This document shows, one piece after another, positions 34,083 to 42,661 of a stretch of 64,000 nucleotides of DNA (positions within the stretch are counted from its first letter, which is position 1; each line of letters begins with the position of its first letter). This DNA comes from GH45 sp046704385 (GTDB lineage: Bacteria > Bacteroidota > Bacteroidia > Bacteroidales > SZUA-534): assembly GCA_046704385.1 (NCBI GenBank), contig JBJKSB010000036.1, positions 1 through 64,000 of the forward strand, read 5' to 3'. The position numbers were made by a program, and so were the translations under genes. The notes beneath the pieces were generated by a model. The model searched no databases, was not told the DNA's origin, and saw only the letters and a list, made by a program, of their open reading frames with translations.

Positions 34083-35507
34083 TTAGTTCTTACATATCAG
34101 GGAGGTTTTAAATAAAACTTTTTTAACCCTGTGTTCCCTTTTCCCCTTTAGTTCAAAAATTAAAATGCCTGAAGTCAAATTTCCGGTTTCAAGGGTTTGC
34201 TCCACTCCAGGCTTTACCAACAACTCATCAGTATAAATTTTTGCACCCATCAGGTTATATACAGAGAAAGTCAACTTATCATTTGAGCCTGGTACTATCC
34301 TTACTTTACAGGTTTCATTTTCAAAAGCCACATTAAAATTTAATTTCCCGCTGAATTGATCATTAATTGAAAGTGAGACTGATTTAATATCAATCAAGGT
34401 TTTAGGGCTGCTTCCAAATCCCTCTTTAAAAGCCTCAACAGTTAAATCACCTTCCCTAAACAGGTTATCAAAAGCGACATTGATAGTATTTGTTGAACTG
34501 TTTCCGGTGGCATTTTCAGGTAATTCCCAAATATATGATTCAGCATTATACACTTCATCAACAGAGTAATTGTAACTTGAACCTTCCGAATCAACAATTG
34601 TATCGCCATAAATTTGTTGAGGTTGCTCCGGCACCGAATAATATTTAATATCGTTCATAGTTATTTCACTATTCAATGAAACCACCTTAACAGCCACATT
34701 ATCATTATCAATTACTTTAATCAACAGATAATTTTCATCAACCACCTCGCCCATGCCTGAAGCCAAAAAAGTAATATTATCCCATTTGTCATAAAAACAA
34801 GGTATGGCATCGGTATTTCCAGCTACATCACCAGCAATCAGATAAAAATCCTTATCGGGATATTGTAAAAGCATAGGATGAACTTCAGTCCAGTAATTTG
34901 AGTGCCCGATGATTTGGTCGTAACGCGAGCGGCTGTTGGATTTCACCCCTTTATACTTTTCATGACTGTTCCAGATAATCTCATGAAAAAATATAAAAAT
35001 ATTCTTCACCGAATTGTCTGTAGTATCCAGTGTATTTTTTAAAAATGTAAGTTGAGTCGACGAAATAGACCGATCGGATTCTGTGCTGTTCAGAACAATG
35101 TACAACTCGTTTTCAACCCGAAATGCGTAATGAGTACTTCCATATTTTTCAATGAATACTTCATTCCCAATGAAATTATTATCATGGTTTCCCATTACAT
35201 AATAATAAGGTAAACCAAACCCATCCATCTCTGTTTTAACCTGATCCCAGCTTTCCTGGGTACTTTGATTTACAATATCGCCAGTAAAAACAAAAAAACT
35301 AACCGTGCTGTCATAACCAGCATTTAGCGATTCCAGCAAATTCGGATGCAGTCCAATATTGGTACCGGAATGTGCACCATAAGCATGACCAGCCACAATA
35401 AAAGAATAAGTGCTATTTGTTTGTGCGCTTAATTGATTTGGAATTCCTGTAAAACAAAAAATTACAAAACAACTAATAACAGCAGTTTTTAAAAATCTCT
35501 GTTTCAT
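34083..35507 (-). CDS. Metallophosphoesterase with T9SS sorting domain
   Basis: Secreted calcineurin-like phosphoesterase of 474 aa. I take ATG 35507 (MKQRFLKTAVISCFVIF...); the longer frame lacks a proper leader. Metal-binding blocks seen: FTGDIVN, YYVMGNHDNN, FFHEIIW and LIAGDVAGNTD. Block I, normally DxH, reads VAGHAYG, so the first aspartate is missing or displaced, and activity may be altered. A beta-sandwich region (about 300-390) and a short C-terminal sorting-like domain (about 395-474, NVAFENETCKVRI ... YNLMGAKIYTDEL ... REHRVKKVLF) follow, longer at the very end than usual. It is convergent with GH16. Substrate unknown. Confidence 0.82.
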   Translation of the reverse strand: MKQRFLKTAVISCFVIFCFTGIPNQLSAQTNSTYSFIVAGHAYGAHSGTNIGLHPNLLESLNAGYDSTVSFFVFTGDIVNQSTQESWDQVKTEMDGFGLPYYYVMGNHDNNFIGNEVFIEKYGSTHYAFRVENELYIVLNSTESDRSISSTQLTFLKNTLDTTDNSVKNIFIFFHEIIWNSHEKYKGVKSNSRSRYDQIIGHSNYWTEVHPMLLQYPDKDFYLIAGDVAGNTDAIPCFYDKWDNITFLASGMGEVVDENYLLIKVIDNDNVAVKVVSLNSEITMNDIKYYSVPEQPQQIYGDTIVDSEGSSYNYSVDEVYNAESYIWELPENATGNSSTNTINVAFDNLFREGDLTVEAFKEGFGSSPKTLIDIKSVSLSINDQFSGKLNFNVAFENETCKVRIVPGSNDKLTFSVYNLMGAKIYTDELLVKPGVEQTLETGNLTSGILIFELKGKREHRVKKVLFKTSLICKN

Positions 35508-35568
35508 GATTATAGTATTTGGATTAAACTGCACTAAAAATAATGTAGTTTTAGGAATGACACAAAAA

Positions 35569-35596
35569 AAGGTCAACTGTTTTTGTAGTTGACCTT
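35569..35596 (-). terminator. Terminator of the methyltransferase gene (minus strand)
   Basis: AAGGTCAACT (35569-35578) and AGTTGACCTT (35587-35596) form a perfect 10-bp stem with an 8-nt loop. Read on the minus strand it is followed by a run of seven T, directly after the methyltransferase stop. Confidence 0.8.
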
Positions 35597-35619
35597 GAAG
35601 TTACATTAACAATATTTAT

Positions 35620-36312
35620 TTACTTAAATCCACCAAATACAGCACCTTTTTGCTTTTTCCATATAACATCAACATGTCTAAAGCCTAATTCTTTTAACCA
35701 GATAATATGATTTGTTATGCTGGTAGGTTTGTCTTCTTCAAAATAGCGGTCAATTACCGATTCCATCAGCTCCTCTTCGCTATGGTACTGCCTCAGCCAA
35801 TCTTTCCATAGCTCCATATTTTTATTTTCAAGAGATTCTGAAGCATCAATAACCCAATCGGCATTATAAAAAATGCCGCCATTATTAAGCGCATTATGAA
35901 TACTTTGGTATAAATTCTTTTTATCGGTATCGGTTGCCAAATGATGCAAAGCCAGTGCTGAAATAATAATATCATATTTTTCAGTAAATACATAATTATT
36001 AAAATCAGCAATATCAAACGATAGGTTTGGGCCATCCAATTTGGCTTTTGCCATGTCAATCATGGTAGGAGAAATATCTACACATTTTATTTTTGCATTG
36101 GGAAAAGCTTTAAGCAATAAAGCCGTAACATTACCAGTACCACTTCCCAGATCGCAAATAGTTAGTTCACTTTCCGAATCAAAGGGTATGGCATTAACCA
36201 GAATATCTAACATTTCAAAGTAGTCTGGTACGCATTTTTGCATAAAATCGTCGTACTCAGCTGCTTTTTGCTCAAAGTTTTGCTTAACTAAAGTGCTGTG
36301 ATCCTGCGCCAT
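35620..36312 (-). CDS. Class I SAM-dependent methyltransferase
   Basis: Cytoplasmic methyltransferase of 230 aa. Motif I ICDLGSGTGNVTALLL (about 48-63) binds SAM, followed by KIKCVDISPTMIDMA (acidic residue for the ribose hydroxyls) and DIIISALALHHL (motif IV). The overall layout matches the Methyltransf_11/25 group of small-molecule methyltransferases. It is a single-gene unit with its own terminator. Substrate not deducible. Confidence 0.9.
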   Translation of the reverse strand: MAQDHSTLVKQNFEQKAAEYDDFMQKCVPDYFEMLDILVNAIPFDSESELTICDLGSGTGNVTALLLKAFPNAKIKCVDISPTMIDMAKAKLDGPNLSFDIADFNNYVFTEKYDIIISALALHHLATDTDKKNLYQSIHNALNNGGIFYNADWVIDASESLENKNMELWKDWLRQYHSEEELMESVIDRYFEEDKPTSITNHIIWLKELGFRHVDVIWKKQKGAVFGGFK

Positions 36313-36460
36313 TTTATTTTTTTATTAATAATTGGTCGAGAAATTTCGCGTCAATATTAATAAAAAAAAATAAGGTGTCCATATAAAATATGTTAAAATA
36401 ATAATTTTTTATTCGGTTTGCTTAATATTTTTAATTAAAAACCACTATTTCTTAAATATT

Positions 36461-39103
36461 TTATAGAGAAAGCCAATAATTAAATTTTACTAAAAATAAA
36501 TTTTCAGCCTTAAGACCAACCAGGTGATTAATATTATCCCGCATCGACATATTGGTTATTTCATCATACTGTGACCGGCCATGGCTCCATACAAAATAAA
36601 AAGTTGATCCGGTTTTGTACTCCCAACGCACTACAAAATTCGATTTGAATTGTTGGAAGTTAAAATCGGGATTGGCAATTTCAAATTGTTGATCCACATT
36701 TGAAAAAGTATAGGTTTTTGTATCAGCATTGTACGCTGTTTCATTATCGGTAAACTGATGATAAAGCTTGTCATATGTTTTAGAGTCGGCATCCGTAATG
36801 ATTTTATATTGAGAATATTCACCTACTGATATATAGGGATTCCCATAATACTGAAAAGTTAATTCAGGAGTCAGGGTATAATCTACTCTAAGCGTTAATC
36901 CCAGGGTTTTTTGGTAAAGTGATGCCATAAAATACTTATCAGCATAGTTATCATCAACATATTGAAAACCACTTGTTAACAAAGAATAATTCCCGTCTAC
37001 AGAAAATTTAAGTGAAGGAAGAGCCCTCCAGGTAATATTGGGTGAAAAATCATTTTGATTGGAAAGCCCGCTATCGAAAATATGGAAATGATAATTAAAA
37101 CCGTAACTTACTTTTAATGACTCATTGGAATGAAATGATGCCGAGGCACAATGAAATCCCTGAGTATATATGGCCGGGCCACCCCTTAATAACCGCGTAT
37201 CCGTTTGATCAAAATATCTGTTATAACTTATATTATAATACCACATATTTTCAAACTTGAAATAACTGTTAAAATTTATTGACGAACTAAGGTATTGGCC
37301 TCCAAAATCAAATACGTTGGTTTGCCCCAGGTGCAAACTGTATTCCCTTACATTTCCTTTGGGTTCGGTTACCACATAGTCTGTGTTCACCACCTGAATA
37401 ATCTGATCGACGGTTGATAAAAATCCTATTTCGTTTAATTCAAGTTCAGGCGAACGAAAATTCAAATGCAGGTTATACCTGAATTTTCCACCGCTTTTTT
37501 TACCAATAGTTACCTGTCCCCCATACCCGGAAAAGCTTGTTAATGTTGAATCCAGATGCAAATGCTCAGCATCAGGTCGTTGAAAATACCTTGCTGAGGA
37601 ATTTTGCAGTGTAGCGATGGATAGTTTGCTTCCCTTTACCAGGCTGAATACTGCTTTGGCATCAATAAAATATTTCTTATCATTCCAGTTATGTGTAAAA
37701 TCAATTCCACCCGTGTTAGATCTCTCGGGCATATTCTCCAAATAAGTTTCATTTATCATTCGTGATGTGTTGGTTATTATCCCGCCAATCAAAGTATTAC
37801 CTCCATTAATATCTTTTTGTACCCTCCCCACAAAAAAGTCAGATAAGGGTTCAGCAACTAATTTTTCTTCACCTTCCGGAGTGCTCTTCTTAATGGTCTC
37901 CTTTGCAGTTAAAGCATTAATAATTCCAACTGATAATCCATCTTTTGTTTTTCCGGTAACTTTTGCAGCACCCAAAATAGCAGTATTTTGGATGGACTGG
38001 GCATATTCAGCACTATCCAGTTCCGGTTGATAATTATGGCTTTGACCTATTCGTCGCGAATAAAAAAGATTGCCCTCACCAAAATCAAAATCTGTAATAT
38101 TTTTCCCTTCCAGAAAAAAAGGTCGTTTTTCCTCGAAAAATGTCTCAAAAGCTGTGAGGTTCAAAACAGCAGGATCGGCTTCAACCTGACCAAAATCAGG
38201 GTTCACCGTTAAATCAAGCGTAAAATCAGAGGAAATTCCAATTTTTGCATCCACACCCAATGTCATTCGTTTATCAAATCCTGTGGCATAGGGATTACCA
38301 ATTTCTTTTTCAGAAAATTTAACCTGACCCAAAGTATAGGGCAGCAACTCTATTCTGCGCGATTTAGGTATATCTTTAATACCATGAAGTTCACCAATGG
38401 AACGCATCAAACCTGGATTATCGCGGGGTATCAGGTTCCACTCATCCTCTTCCTGATTGCGATTAATCCAACGCCACGAGTGCAATCCCCAAATTTGTTC
38501 CTTGTTTCCGCTATATCGTAATTGGCTTAAAGGAATTCTGTACTCAGCAATCCAGGCAGAATCTTCCATACCGACTTTACCTTCCCAAACCGCATTCCAA
38601 TTAGTGTCCCAGCCATCATTTTTTAGTTGGACATCAAGTTTGCTTCCGCCGGCCGTCATATCAAATTCAAAACCGGTTCTTTTATCGTAATAGGAATCAA
38701 AACAAACTCCGATAATATCACCAATAAAATCGTCACGTCGTCCCCGTTGCCGGTCTATCTTATTTACGTCTGTTTCAAAAGCCCTTATGGCTACATATAT
38801 ATTTTTATCATCGTAAAGAATTTTAATATCAGTTTTTTCAGAAGGCTTTGCACCTTCTACAGGCGTTTGTTGTAAATAATTTCCCGACCAAAATCCTTCT
38901 TTCCAGCAATCATCATCAAGCACACCATCAATTCTGGGTGGTTCTGAATTAAACCGCTGGGTTATATAAACCCGTTTCCCTGAGGCAGTCATGCTGTCTG
39001 CAGGGGATAAAGGTGTTCGCGGCGCATAATTCCCCGCCTTTAATCCGGAAAATGCCAAAAATAAAATCGCTATACAGCTAATTGTAAAATAGGTTTTAAA
39101 CAT
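36461..39103 (-). CDS. DUF5916 outer-membrane protein with CBM9-like N-terminal domain
   Basis: Exported protein of 880 aa. Signal peptide about 1-24 (FSGLKAG). Residues about 50-240 form a CBM9-like domain (PRIDGVLDDDCWKE, SEKTDIKILYDDKNIYVAIR, FEFDMTAGGSKLDVQ, WIAEYRIPLSQLRY). The DUF5916 beta-rich region continues to the end (TAFETFFEEKRPFFLEG, FFVGRVQKD, NYWLSL) and is probably a barrel. The family is widespread in Bacteroidota without a settled function; a carbohydrate-binding or ligand-uptake role is suggested by CBM9 similarity. It is divergent from the propeller/LuxR regulator at 39623, with a 27-bp palindrome and repeated ATTACTC motifs between them. Confidence 0.87.
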   Translation of the reverse strand: MFKTYFTISCIAILFLAFSGLKAGNYAPRTPLSPADSMTASGKRVYITQRFNSEPPRIDGVLDDDCWKEGFWSGNYLQQTPVEGAKPSEKTDIKILYDDKNIYVAIRAFETDVNKIDRQRGRRDDFIGDIIGVCFDSYYDKRTGFEFDMTAGGSKLDVQLKNDGWDTNWNAVWEGKVGMEDSAWIAEYRIPLSQLRYSGNKEQIWGLHSWRWINRNQEEDEWNLIPRDNPGLMRSIGELHGIKDIPKSRRIELLPYTLGQVKFSEKEIGNPYATGFDKRMTLGVDAKIGISSDFTLDLTVNPDFGQVEADPAVLNLTAFETFFEEKRPFFLEGKNITDFDFGEGNLFYSRRIGQSHNYQPELDSAEYAQSIQNTAILGAAKVTGKTKDGLSVGIINALTAKETIKKSTPEGEEKLVAEPLSDFFVGRVQKDINGGNTLIGGIITNTSRMINETYLENMPERSNTGGIDFTHNWNDKKYFIDAKAVFSLVKGSKLSIATLQNSSARYFQRPDAEHLHLDSTLTSFSGYGGQVTIGKKSGGKFRYNLHLNFRSPELELNEIGFLSTVDQIIQVVNTDYVVTEPKGNVREYSLHLGQTNVFDFGGQYLSSSINFNSYFKFENMWYYNISYNRYFDQTDTRLLRGGPAIYTQGFHCASASFHSNESLKVSYGFNYHFHIFDSGLSNQNDFSPNITWRALPSLKFSVDGNYSLLTSGFQYVDDNYADKYFMASLYQKTLGLTLRVDYTLTPELTFQYYGNPYISVGEYSQYKIITDADSKTYDKLYHQFTDNETAYNADTKTYTFSNVDQQFEIANPDFNFQQFKSNFVVRWEYKTGSTFYFVWSHGRSQYDEITNMSMRDNINHLVGLKAENLFLVKFNYWLSL

Positions 39104-39622
39104 GGTAATAAGAATTAATAGTAAAATTAAATATTTGAGTTTTAAGGAAAATCTTTTATCATACTTTTTGTCATTTAATTAGGGTCCGGGTGAACTACTA
39201 ATTAATATTGCTTAATCTATCCAAATTATATTATTGCAAGAAATACTACCCCACATAATGTGAGGTAGTACCTAGGTTTGAATTGCTAACAAAACCTATT
39301 TAACACTAACCTTGATTAAATTAAACCTATATTTGAGTAAATTATCGAATATATTACGAGTAAATAAATCAATTACTCAAATCAAAGTATTACTCATAAT
39401 AATTTGATGACTGCAAGTAATAAAAAAAATAAGCATTGAGTAATAACAATAATTAAAACTAAACTTCTCAATAATCTATTTTGATTTTATTTGATTGTTT
39501 TATTGTCGTTTACGATATTTGCCAATTATTTCTAAAAGTAATTTTAAGTGTTTTTTTAGAGATTATTTGTTATTTAATTTGAAGTTTTTCATATTTAATT
39601 TTTCAAACTTAATTCCTCAATT
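39104..39622. other. Divergent regulatory region with palindrome and repeated heptamers
   Basis: No gene seen in 519 nt. It holds the near-perfect palindrome at 39244-39270 (annotated separately). At 39335-39444 the motif GAGTAA(T) or its complement ATTACTC occurs five times: 39335-39340, 39358-39363, 39372-39378, 39389-39395 and 39438-39444, in both orientations. The region is extremely AT-rich after 39440. Confidence 0.5.
39244..39270. promoter_or_regulatory. 27-bp near-perfect palindrome, candidate operator
   Basis: Left arm TACTACCCCACAT (39244-39256), one unpaired A (39257), right arm ATGTGAGGTAGTA (39258-39270), with a single mismatch. It is 141 nt before the DUF5916 start and 353 nt before the regulator start. 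The one-base centre argues against a transcript hairpin and for a protein-binding dyad. Confidence 0.5.
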
Positions 39623-42592
39623 ATGAAAGATTCTTTGTTGGTATCAATATTTCTTATTTTTTCCAGTCTGATCTATTCACAAAATTTCACTTATAAAAGC
39701 AACCAAATTCTGATTGAGGATGGATTGGCCCACAACTCCATTGAATGGGTTTATAAGGATCATGAGGGCTATATGTGGTTTGCTACCAGTAATGGCTTAA
39801 ACCGGTTTGACGGTACTGAAATTAAAACATACCAAAACAATCCACACGATACTACATCACTATCAGTTAATAAAGTAAACTGCATTAATGAAGATGGTTC
39901 AGGAAATTTATGGATTGGAACTTTAGGGGGAGGTTTAAATCTTTTCGACCGGGAAAAAGAATGTTTCAAACATTACACTTCATCACGCTCAAAAAACGGT
40001 TTGCCAAATAATACAATTAATAATATAAAACTCCTACACAATAATGAACTCTGGATTTGTACAGCCAATGGCTTAGCCCACTTCAATCCTAAAACAAACG
40101 ATTTTACCAATTATTTTCCAAAAAGCAAGGGCATCGATCTATCGCAGTTTTATGTTACTGATATTATTCAAACTAAAAAGGGCGATATTTATATAGCCAC
40201 CGGTGACCATTGGATTTACAAATTTAATCCCGATTCAGGAAATTTTGAAGTTATTCATTATGTACGCGACAAAAATTTAATGGGCGATTATCGTAAATTC
40301 CTGGCTGAAGACCCGGAAGGAAATATCTGGATTTCAGCTTTTTCTCATGGCTTAATAAAATATAATCCAAATACAGGTGCCTCAAAAATTATTACCCCTA
40401 AAAACAGCAATTTAAATACTGACTTATTAAATGGGCAGATTATTGTAAAATATAATAAGTTATGGATACCCACTGATGGCTTTGGCATTTATGAATACGA
40501 TTTAGCCAGTCAAAAAATGACCAGCATTAGTAAAGATCCTGCAAAACTCAACAGTATTAATAGTAATATTATTTATTCGTTGTGTATTGATAATCAAAAT
40601 ATTATATGGGCAGGATCCTTTAACGACGGAGTAAATTACCTTGATCCGAACCAAATTAAGTTTACTACACTAACTTCATTTGATAATAAGGATTTATCGT
40701 TCATAGGAACTTCAGTACCGGCGATTTTTGAAGATTCAAAAGGTCGGATATGGATTGGCACCGATGGTGATGGTTTATACCAATATAGTAGTGATGGTCA
40801 TCTCTTTCATTATAAAAATGAACCAAACAATCTAAATTCATTAAGCTCCGACCGCATAGTGAGTATTACAGAAGATCATGTAGGAAATATTTTATTAGGT
40901 TCCTTTATGGGTGGAATGATGATTTTTAATGTTGAAAAAAACAAATTTACCCGATACTTATCAGGCAACAGCTCTACAGATATAGCATCAAACCATGTCT
41001 GGGATATTCTTATGGATTCTGAAAACAGAATTTGGGTGGGTCTGCTTGGGAAAGGTCTTGACCTTTTTAATCCTAAAACACAAACTTTTACCCATTATGG
41101 TCCGTGGACAGATAACTACAACCGCATTAATCACGATAATGTCATGAGCATTATGGAAGATAAAGACGGCGATTTATGGTTTGGTACTGAAGGCAAAGGA
41201 GTAAACATCCTCGACAAACAAACAAGACAGATGTATCCATCCATAACACCTTCGGAAAACATAAAAATTTCCAGCAATGATGTAAAATGCATTTATGAAG
41301 ATAGCAAAGGTATTATTTGGATTGGAACGGTAAACGGAGGATTAAACCGATATGATAAAAAAAATCAAAAAATTGAATATTACAGTATGGATAACGGCTT
41401 ACCCAGTAATATCATTTACAGCATTGTGGAAGACAATGACAACAACATATGGCTTGGTACCGCCTATGGTTTATCGATGTTCAACACCAAGACAAAAAAA
41501 TTCAGAAATTATGCTAAAGATGACGGATTATTAGGATTTGTATGTAACAGAAAAGCTCTGTGTAGGCTTAAAAACGGCAACATTCTGGTCGGAACTACCA
41601 ACGGACTCAATATTTTTAATCCCGATAGCATCCATGATATAAAGTTTAAACCAAAAGCATTTTTTACCAGTTTACGTATCCAAAATGAAGTTATTGAGAT
41701 TGGAGATACCATTAATGGAAGAGTAGTATTGCCAAAAAATATCAATTATTTAAACCGATTGGTTATTTCACCACTCGATAAAATATTTACGCTGGAATTC
41801 GCAGCCAAAACATTCACATTACCAGAAAAATGCAGGTTTAAATACAAACTTGACGGATTTGAAAAAACATGGAAAACCACAGATGCGCAGCGCCGGTACG
41901 CAACATACTCAAACCTCGATCCGGGAAGTTATACTTTTCATATTAAAGCTTCAAACAGCGATGGAGTCTGGAGCAACGAAGAAACTACACTTCAAATAAC
42001 TGTACTTCCATCATTTGTACAATCGGCATGGTTTAAATTGATTCTTGGCATAATTGTAATTTTAATTTTCTATGTTTGGTACCGTAACAAAATGAATATC
42101 AAGGAAAAACAATTTCTTAATGAAAAAGAAAAACACCAGCAGCAAATTGTGGTTCTTGAAAAAGAGAAATTGGAATCGGAACTTAATAACCAGACGTTTA
42201 ATATTTTAAGCCGTAATCGTGCCTTATTGAAACACCGGCGTCGATTGAACAGCCTGGTAAATAAAGTTGATGAAAAAAATAAAGCAACACTTCTTGAAAT
42301 TATGGATGAAATTGACCAGGAAGTTAATGAGGTTAAGGACTGGAAACATATTGAACCCCGGCTCGATAAGGTTTACAATAACTTTATGACCTCATTGAAA
42401 AGCAAACAGGCTAATCTGACTCTGACAGAATTACGCATTGCAGCTTATGTTCGGATGGGGCTGTCAACCAAAGAAATTTCAGAATTGCTGCAAAAAACCA
42501 CTAAAGCTGTGGATAATGAGAGGTATCGACTCCGAAAAAAGCTGGATATTCCACTGAATGATTCCCTAAAAAAATATTTACTGGATTTATAA
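39623..42592 (+). CDS. Two-component-type propeller/Y_Y_Y sensor with LuxR-like HTH
   Basis: Membrane regulator of 989 aa. Signal peptide 1-20 (SLIYSQ). Residues 25-680 form two seven-bladed propellers of Reg_prop repeats (GYMWFATSNGLNRFDG, GNLWIGTLGGGLNLF, GRIWIGTDGDGLYQY, GIIWIGTVNGGLNRYD and others). A Y_Y_Y domain (about 725-795, YATYSNLDPGSYTFHIKASN) is followed by one membrane helix (about 805-825), a coiled coil (828-870) and a LuxR-type HTH (about 925-980, LTLTELRIAAYVRMGLSTKE and onward). There is no histidine kinase or receiver domain, so it is a one-component version of the hybrid two-component systems that sense glycans. It directly precedes GH3, its likely target with GH16. Confidence 0.92.
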   Translation: MKDSLLVSIFLIFSSLIYSQNFTYKSNQILIEDGLAHNSIEWVYKDHEGYMWFATSNGLNRFDGTEIKTYQNNPHDTTSLSVNKVNCINEDGSGNLWIGTLGGGLNLFDREKECFKHYTSSRSKNGLPNNTINNIKLLHNNELWICTANGLAHFNPKTNDFTNYFPKSKGIDLSQFYVTDIIQTKKGDIYIATGDHWIYKFNPDSGNFEVIHYVRDKNLMGDYRKFLAEDPEGNIWISAFSHGLIKYNPNTGASKIITPKNSNLNTDLLNGQIIVKYNKLWIPTDGFGIYEYDLASQKMTSISKDPAKLNSINSNIIYSLCIDNQNIIWAGSFNDGVNYLDPNQIKFTTLTSFDNKDLSFIGTSVPAIFEDSKGRIWIGTDGDGLYQYSSDGHLFHYKNEPNNLNSLSSDRIVSITEDHVGNILLGSFMGGMMIFNVEKNKFTRYLSGNSSTDIASNHVWDILMDSENRIWVGLLGKGLDLFNPKTQTFTHYGPWTDNYNRINHDNVMSIMEDKDGDLWFGTEGKGVNILDKQTRQMYPSITPSENIKISSNDVKCIYEDSKGIIWIGTVNGGLNRYDKKNQKIEYYSMDNGLPSNIIYSIVEDNDNNIWLGTAYGLSMFNTKTKKFRNYAKDDGLLGFVCNRKALCRLKNGNILVGTTNGLNIFNPDSIHDIKFKPKAFFTSLRIQNEVIEIGDTINGRVVLPKNINYLNRLVISPLDKIFTLEFAAKTFTLPEKCRFKYKLDGFEKTWKTTDAQRRYATYSNLDPGSYTFHIKASNSDGVWSNEETTLQITVLPSFVQSAWFKLILGIIVILIFYVWYRNKMNIKEKQFLNEKEKHQQQIVVLEKEKLESELNNQTFNILSRNRALLKHRRRLNSLVNKVDEKNKATLLEIMDEIDQEVNEVKDWKHIEPRLDKVYNNFMTSLKSKQANLTLTELRIAAYVRMGLSTKEISELLQKTTKAVDNERYRLRKKLDIPLNDSLKKYLLDL

Positions 42593-42661
42593 GTATGGGG
42601 AATAGCAACTTATTACAAATCAAAACTCTAATTTTACACTGAAATAAAACCTTTAATAACT

